Assembly: GCA_963702235.1 (NCBI GenBank)
Contig: CAVPBZ010000018.1
Coordinates: 682,001 to 746,000 of the forward strand
Direction of reading: 5' to 3'
Length of the DNA stretch: 64,000 nt
Source: PALSA-505 sp963702235
Lineage (GTDB): Bacteria; Actinomycetota; Actinomycetes; Streptosporangiales; Streptosporangiaceae
Within the stretch, counting starts at the first letter, position 1; every line of letters starts with the position of its first letter. Below the pieces are notes generated by a model. That model did not search any database. It was not told the origin of the DNA and saw only the letters and a program-made list of their open reading frames with translations. A program made the position numbers and the translations under genes. Shown here one piece after another: positions 60,110 to 64,000 of this stretch.

Positions 60110-60251
60110 CCTCATCCGCCGCGCAAACAGGGGCAGCCGCCTGTCGCCAGCCCAGCCGGACTTCCACCCCGATGCGCAGGCCGTTCCCCTTGAGTAGCCA
60201 GCCGGCCAGGGCCGCCAGCTCCGCCTGAGTCAAAGTGCCGATAATGTACAT
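60099..60251 (-). CDS. candidate leaderless small protein, 50 aa
   Basis: ATG at 60251 to TGA at 60099 encodes a 50-residue protein (begins MYIIGTLTQAELAALAGWLL, ends AADEANR) with an amphipathic helix-like centre. TAACTT (60263-60258) lies exactly six nt before the ATG, the same leaderless spacing as many genes here. A perfect 14-bp palindrome covers the start codon. The tail overlaps the secreted propeller gene by 11 bp on the other strand. I know no family for it; it could be chance in a 470-bp gap, but the promoter fit argues for a gene. Confidence 0.4.
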   Translation of the reverse strand: MYIIGTLTQAELAALAGWLLKGNGLRIGVEVRLGWRQAAAPVCAADEANR

Positions 60252-60263
60252 TATGTTAAGTTA
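60241..60263 (-). promoter_or_regulatory. AT-rich perfect palindrome over a leaderless start
   Basis: ATAATGTACATTAT (60241-60254) is its own reverse complement, rare in such GC-rich DNA. It overlaps the ATG (60251) of the candidate small protein and adjoins its -10 box TAACTT (60263-60258). The layout of operator over leaderless start repeats that of the two YtrA modules. Confidence 0.5.
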
Positions 60264-60504
60264 GACATCCGAGGGGGTGAAGAACTCCGCCAGGACCGGG
60301 GCGAGCACGCCCGGGCGCGGCCATCGCAGGCGGCGTGATCCCGGCCGGCTCCAGCGCTGCCGGGCGCGGTGAGCCAGTTCTTCCCGCGGTCATACTCCAC
60401 CGTTGACATGACGGCCGCACCACCGCCGCCATTCATTTCAGCCAAGATTCACACGAGGTGTTGTCATCCTGGCAGGGACCGCGGGATGGCCATGGTCTCT
60501 CTCT

Positions 60505-60554
60505 TTGCAAACGACGTTCGCGAAGTAGGCTAACAGTTCGGGTACGACGTTCGC
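60505..60554 (+). promoter_or_regulatory. promoter and paired operator sites of tetR (60578)
   Basis: TTGCAA (60505-60510) and TAGGCT (60526-60531) form a candidate promoter with a short 15-nt spacer. ACGACGTTCGC occurs twice, at 60511-60521 and 60544-60554, 33 bp apart, one in the spacer and one after the start of transcription; each contains a short palindrome around CGACGT. Autoregulation by the TetR protein is likely. Confidence 0.5.
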
Positions 60555-60577
60555 AGGCCAGGCTGCTGGAGGCTGGG

Positions 60578-61315
60578 ATGGCACCGCAGGGAACCGGAGA
60601 TGTCATCTGGATGCGCCCCGGGCCCGCGGCCACCGGCCGCCCCGCGCAACGGTCCCGCGAGGAGATCACGGCCGTCGCCGTCGCGATCGCGGACCGGGAG
60701 GGGCTGGCCGCGGTGTCCATGCGGCGGGTCGCCGCCAGCCTCGGGACCGGGGCCGCGTCGCTCTACCGCTATGTCGACACCCGGGAGGACCTGCTCGACC
60801 TGATGATCGACTCCACCGGTTCTGAGTATGTCTTCGCGGCGCCGACCGGTGACTGGCTCGCCGACCTCCTGGACATCGGCGAGCAGGCCCGCGCGATCAT
60901 GCGGCGCCATCCCTGGCTGCCGTCTCTGCTCATCACCCGGTCCGTTCTCGGCCCGAATGGCCTCGTCCTGCTCGAGCACGCCCTGGAAGCGCTCGCCCCG
61001 CACCCGGCCGGCAACGCGGCCAAGCTCGAAGCCTTCGCCATGCTCAACGCCGCCACCGCGCTGTTCGTCCAGAACGAGTTCAGTGGCGGCTCCGCCCGGG
61101 AGCAACGCAACGCCGCCTACCTCCACCACGCCCTGGCCAGCGGAGGCCACCCGAGACTCGCCGAACTGCTCGCGCCGGCACCACAACAGGCCAGCACACC
61201 CGAAGCAGCCCCAGAACCCGCAGAACGCTACCGGGGCATTCTCGCGCGGATCCTCGGCGGCATTCTCGCCACCGAACCACCATCCGGGGTCCCTCTCCCC
61301 CGCGTCCTGTCTTGA
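60578..61315 (+). CDS. TetR family transcriptional regulator
   Basis: A 245-residue TetR protein: REEITAVAVAIADREGLAAVSMRRVAASLGTGAASLYRYVDTREDLLDLMID (helix-turn-helix) and a TetR_C-type domain (IMRRHPWLPSLLITRSVLGPNGLVLLEHALEAL). The Pro/Ala-rich stretch near residues 205-222 precedes a last helix. ATG at 60578 follows GGAGG. Convergent with the ECF sigma gene; its targets beyond itself are not evident. Confidence 0.9.
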   Translation: MAPQGTGDVIWMRPGPAATGRPAQRSREEITAVAVAIADREGLAAVSMRRVAASLGTGAASLYRYVDTREDLLDLMIDSTGSEYVFAAPTGDWLADLLDIGEQARAIMRRHPWLPSLLITRSVLGPNGLVLLEHALEALAPHPAGNAAKLEAFAMLNAATALFVQNEFSGGSAREQRNAAYLHHALASGGHPRLAELLAPAPQQASTPEAAPEPAERYRGILARILGGILATEPPSGVPLPRVLS

Positions 61316-61327
61316 TGGACATCGCCG

Positions 61328-62413
61328 TTACGACTCGGTTCGCGGTTCAGGGAGGCTGGCGGGCAGCCCGAAGCCTGGGAACGCGGCCGGGGTGAGGAAG
61401 GCAGTGATCTCCTGGATCTGCCCGCCGCGCAGGGTGAGGACATCGACGGCGCGCGGCAGGAAGGCCCGTGTCCCGTCGTCCCAGGCGTAGAGGCCGAAGG
61501 CGAGCTGCGCGTTCGCGCGAGCGGGGATGAGGCGCCAGCGCGTCGCCCCGGACATCGGGCCGGCGCCGAGGAAGATGCCGACCCGTTCGCGGCCGAGGTA
61601 CCAGGCCGGCAGCGGCGGCATCGCCAGCTTCGCGTCTTCGGCGAGCATGGCGACGACCGCGCCGACGTCGTTGCGCTCCCAGGCGGTGACGTAGCGCTGC
61701 ACGACCTGTCTCAGCGCGCCATCGCTCAGTGACCGCAGGGTCGCCTGCTGGCTTTGCTCCGGCAGTCGCTGGTCCACTGTCTTGTGGGCGCGCTGCAGTG
61801 CGCTGTCGACGGACACGGGTGTCGTCTCGAGCGTGGCGGCGGTTTCGCGGGCCGAGAAGCCGAGTACGTCGCGGAGTATCAGCACGGCGCGCTGGCGCGC
61901 GGGCAGGTGCTGGAGCGCCGCGATGAAGGCGAGCTCGACACCCTCGCGCTGCTCGTAACGGGCCTCCGGGCTGGCCAGGCCGCTGCCGGGCCCCAGCCGC
62001 TCATCCGGGTAGGGTTCGAGCCACACCGCCTCGGTCAGCGGCTCGCCGGGATCGTCGTGGGGGTCGGCGGCAGCCCCGTAGTCGACCGGAAGCACTCGCC
62101 TGGGCCGTCGCTCGATCGCCCTGAGGCAGGCGTTCGTCGCGATCTTGTAGAGCCAGGAGCGGACCGAGCTGCGGCCCTCGAACCGCGGCAGGCCGCGCCA
62201 GGCGCGCAGCAGCGTTTCCTGCAGCGCATCTTCCGCGTCCGCGGCCGAGCCGAGCATCCGGTAGCAGTGAGCGTGCAGCTCGCCGCGGTACGGCCCGGCC
62301 AGCCGGCCGAAGGCATCGTCGTCGCCCCGCCGGGCGGCTTCCAGCAGCTCGGCCTCGCTCGCGGTCACCACCGCGCGAGCCGGTCTCGTCCCGCGCTCAG
62401 GCCCGGTGGTCAT
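61328..62413 (-). CDS. ECF RNA polymerase sigma factor with SnoaL-like C-terminus (SigG type)
   Basis: A 361-residue sigma factor. Region 2: LAGPYRGELHAHCYRMLGSAADAEDALQETLLRAWRGLPRFEGRSSVRSWLYKIATNACLRAIERRPRR, followed by the typical VWLEPYPDERL linker. Region 4: LQHLPARQRAVLILRDVLGFSARETAATLETTPVSVDSALQRAHKTV. The C-terminal SnoaL-like domain begins at YVTAWERNDVGAVVAMLAEDAKLAMPPLPAWYLGRERV. The ATG overlaps the stop of an upstream VOC gene (ATGA), a tighter version of the pair at 34.3-35.7 kb. Confidence 0.92.
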   Translation of the reverse strand: MTTGPERGTRPARAVVTASEAELLEAARRGDDDAFGRLAGPYRGELHAHCYRMLGSAADAEDALQETLLRAWRGLPRFEGRSSVRSWLYKIATNACLRAIERRPRRVLPVDYGAAADPHDDPGEPLTEAVWLEPYPDERLGPGSGLASPEARYEQREGVELAFIAALQHLPARQRAVLILRDVLGFSARETAATLETTPVSVDSALQRAHKTVDQRLPEQSQQATLRSLSDGALRQVVQRYVTAWERNDVGAVVAMLAEDAKLAMPPLPAWYLGRERVGIFLGAGPMSGATRWRLIPARANAQLAFGLYAWDDGTRAFLPRAVDVLTLRGGQIQEITAFLTPAAFPGFGLPASLPEPRTES

Positions 62414-62772
62414 CGTTTCGGCTGCCAGATAGCGAGCTCGCCGCACTGCGGCGCCGAAATGACGCTGCGCCATCCGGCCGGCCCCTCGCGCGGCGCCAGC
62501 AGCACCGAGGCGCCGAGCTGGCGCGCGTGCTCGGTGGACTCTTCGACCTGGTCAACCTCGACGTAGGGCAGCCACAGCGGGCGCGCGGTGCCGCATTCGA
62601 CGATGCCGCCGCCGAAACCCGGTGCCAGGTCGAGGGCGAGGTAGGAGCCGGACCCGGCCTCGATCAGCTGCGGGCGCCAGCACAAGAGCTTCGCGTAGAA
62701 CGCGCTCGCCCGTGCCTGGTCCCCGGTGTGGAGCTCCAGGTGAACGACGAGCCCGGGAGTGGGCATATGCAT
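62410..62772 (-). CDS. VOC family protein coupled to the ECF sigma gene
   Basis: About 120 residues: GLVVHLELHTGDQARASAFYAKLLCWRPQLIEAGSGSYLALDL, VEVDQVEESTEHARQLGASVLLAPREGPAGWRSVI and CGELAIWQPKR, a VOC fold like that at 34262. The start is ATG 62772 (with AAGGAAG upstream) or 62778. It overlaps the sigma gene by 4 bp, so translation is coupled. Perhaps a ligand sensor or enzyme of the sigma regulon. Confidence 0.82.
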   Translation of the reverse strand: MHMPTPGLVVHLELHTGDQARASAFYAKLLCWRPQLIEAGSGSYLALDLAPGFGGGIVECGTARPLWLPYVEVDQVEESTEHARQLGASVLLAPREGPAGWRSVISAPQCGELAIWQPKR

Positions 62773-62963
62773 GGTCATCTTCCTTGAGACCCGCGCTCTG
62801 GCCGGAATCCATCGCCGCCGGAGCAGATTCGGCGAGCGGGAATCCCGGCCGCGAGGGTATACCCCGTCGCCGGGCGATGGATCACGGCCGTTCCCCGGAT
62901 CACCACCCCCAGAAGCGGCGACCGGGCTCGCCGACACCGCTCAGGCAGATTCAGGAAAGGGTA

Positions 62964-63710
62964 ATGATGACCACAGCAGGGTCCATGACCATCGAAGGCA
63001 GGACAGTTCTGGTGACCGGGGCCAATCGCGGCATCGGCCAGGCGCTGGTCACCGAAGCCCTGAGGCGGGGCGCGGCGCGGGTGTATGCCGGCACGCGCTC
63101 TCCCCTGGCCCACCCGGACGGGCGCGTCACGCCGCTGACGCTGGACGTGACCAACGCGGCGCAGATTGAGGCGGCTGCCGGAAGAGTCGGGTCTCTCGAT
63201 GTCCTCGTCAACAACGCTGGCGTGGCGCTTTACGATGACCTCAGCGATCGTGCCGTTCTCGACCAGCACCTCGCCGTCAATCTCTTCGGTACCTACGGCG
63301 TGACCCAGGCTTTCCTGCCGTTGCTGACTGATTCGCGGGGAGCCATCGTCAACAATCTGTCGCTGAACGCCTTCGCCCCCATGCCGGTCATTCCGGCCTA
63401 CTCTGTCTCCAAGGCGGCCGCGTTCAACCTGACGCAATCGCTGCGTGCTCTGCTGGCCGGACGGGGCGTGCGGGTCCATGCGGTCCTGACCGGCCCCACC
63501 GACACGGATATGACCCGGGGCTACGACATACCGAAGTCCTCTGCGGAGTCCGTCGCGCGAGCCATCTTCGACGGAGTGGAGAACGGGGAGGAGGACATCT
63601 TCCCCGATCCCCTGTCACAGTCCGTGGCCGAGAGCTGGCGCAGCGGTGCCATCAAGGCGCTCGAGCGCCAGCTAGCAGCGCTCGTAGCAGCCGAGCCCGT
63701 CAAGGCATAA
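62964..63710 (+). CDS. short-chain dehydrogenase/reductase
   Basis: A 248-residue SDR: VLVTGANRGIGQALVTEAL (cofactor site), LDVTNAAQIEAA, VLVNNAGVALYDD, NNLSLNAFAPMP with the catalytic serine, and YSVSK. It resembles short oxidoreductases of unknown substrate that lie in operons with TetR or sigma genes. ATG 62964 follows GGAAAGGG. Divergent from the VOC/ECF unit, with about 190 bp between the starts. Confidence 0.9.
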   Translation: MMTTAGSMTIEGRTVLVTGANRGIGQALVTEALRRGAARVYAGTRSPLAHPDGRVTPLTLDVTNAAQIEAAAGRVGSLDVLVNNAGVALYDDLSDRAVLDQHLAVNLFGTYGVTQAFLPLLTDSRGAIVNNLSLNAFAPMPVIPAYSVSKAAAFNLTQSLRALLAGRGVRVHAVLTGPTDTDMTRGYDIPKSSAESVARAIFDGVENGEEDIFPDPLSQSVAESWRSGAIKALERQLAALVAAEPVKA

Positions 63711-63730
63711 GCAGCAAACGCCGGGCTGGC

Positions 63731-64000
63731 TCACCCCCTGCCCTCGCGGCTGCTCTTGAGCAGCAGCTCTCCCGGCGCCCCCGGCAAGTACTGCAGAACC
63801 TTCTCGAAGTGAACGGTCGTGCCGTCCCGGCTACCGGTCAGGCGCAGGTTATCCACCACGGCGTCCATGATCTTCAGGCCGCGGCCGTGCTCCGCGGTCG
63901 GGGGCACGGCCCGGTCGGGCAGGGTTACCGCCCCGTCGTCGCTGGCGGCGTTCACCACCTCGATCACGCAGCGCCCGTCACTGGCTCGTGCCTGTACCTC
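63731..64000 (-). CDS. RsbW-like HATPase (anti-sigma/serine kinase), partial
   Basis: The C-terminal 89 residues of a GHKL ATPase cut by the right edge of the window. VIEVVNAASDDG, a G2-type AEHGRGLKIMDAVVDNLRLTGSRDGTTVHFEK motif and a short tail match RsbW/SpoIIAB-type proteins that bind sigma or anti-anti-sigma factors. The start lies beyond 64000. Confidence 0.8.
   Translation of the reverse strand, partial: EVQARASDGRCVIEVVNAASDDGAVTLPDRAVPPTAEHGRGLKIMDAVVDNLRLTGSRDGTTVHFEKVLQYLPGAPGELLLKSSREGRG

Larger units (their letters stand above)
60110..60577. other. intergenic region of about 470 bp
   Basis: Holds the candidate small ORF on the minus strand (60099-60251), an AT-rich palindrome at 60241-60254, and, near the right end, the promoter and repeated sites of the tetR gene (60505-60554). 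The 200 bp between about 60264 and 60480 show no convincing gene or element on either strand. Confidence 0.6.

Noticed and set aside
60251..60445. Minus-strand 64-codon frame in the 60.1-60.6 kb gap
   Set aside because: No promoter, RBS or family pattern; it ends where the better-supported 50-residue candidate begins.

Overview
The window is GC-rich DNA (roughly 70% by eye) from an actinomycete. The evidence is an RbpA gene with an SigR-type promoter, a polyprenol phosphomannose synthase, an F420-type luciferase-like oxidoreductase, mycofactocin genes, a DUF222 (13E12-type) relic, many ECF sigma factors, and many leaderless genes in which a TAnnnT -10 box lies 6-7 nt before the start codon. 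Gene order ppm1 / rbpA / glpQ at the left edge resembles the Streptomyces order. A Streptomycetales or Streptosporangiales relative is a reasonable guess, but the genus cannot be fixed from the sequence alone.

Left third (1-24 kb). A gene-free stretch full of hairpins precedes ppm1. Then come rbpA, glpQ, a methyltransferase, small membrane proteins, a folate-type cyclodeaminase and a MarR/LLM pair. A YtrA-type GntR regulator fused in frame to an ABC ATPase follows with its permease. Next are adenylate kinase next to a divergent PRPP synthase, oligopeptidase B, a broken DUF222 gene, a two-component system, a DPP-IV-like peptidase, a DrrAB-type exporter (ATPase frameshifted) with a divergent TetR and three operators, an alpha/beta hydrolase and an AlkB-like oxygenase.

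Middle (24-42 kb). A LacI - [2Fe-2S] - molybdopterin dehydrogenase operon is followed by an iminopeptidase. A three-gene tail of a mycofactocin locus (mftE, a mycofactocin-type SDR, mftF) follows without mftA-D. Then come an MFS exporter, a VOC/ECF sigma pair, PadR, SDR and TetR genes, and a second, unfused copy of the YtrA-ATPase-permease module.

Right third (42-64 kb). The most coherent island is a cobalt-type nitrile hydratase locus on the minus strand: amidase, NHase beta, NHase alpha, activator, and an AmiC-like sensor carrying an extra N-terminal SRPBCC domain. The first four genes overlap by 4 bp each. A divergent ArsR gene, a perfect inverted repeat over the operon promoter, a second ArsR that overlaps the first tail to tail, and a NhlF-type cobalt transporter (frameshifted) with its own divergent ArsR complete the island. 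Together they would import cobalt, hydrate nitriles to amides and hydrolyse the amides to acids. After this come AraC, a methyltransferase-TPR-ChrA operon, an acyl-CoA ligase, an RraA-like protein, ECF42 with its DGPF partner, two extracellular-type repeat/propeller proteins, a candidate leaderless small protein, a TetR gene, a second VOC/ECF pair, an SDR, and the end of an RsbW-like kinase cut by the window edge.

About seven genes show single-base frame disruptions or lost starts (about one per 9 kb). Some may be true decay, but the pattern also fits residual indel errors in the assembly, so each should be checked before biology is drawn from it.
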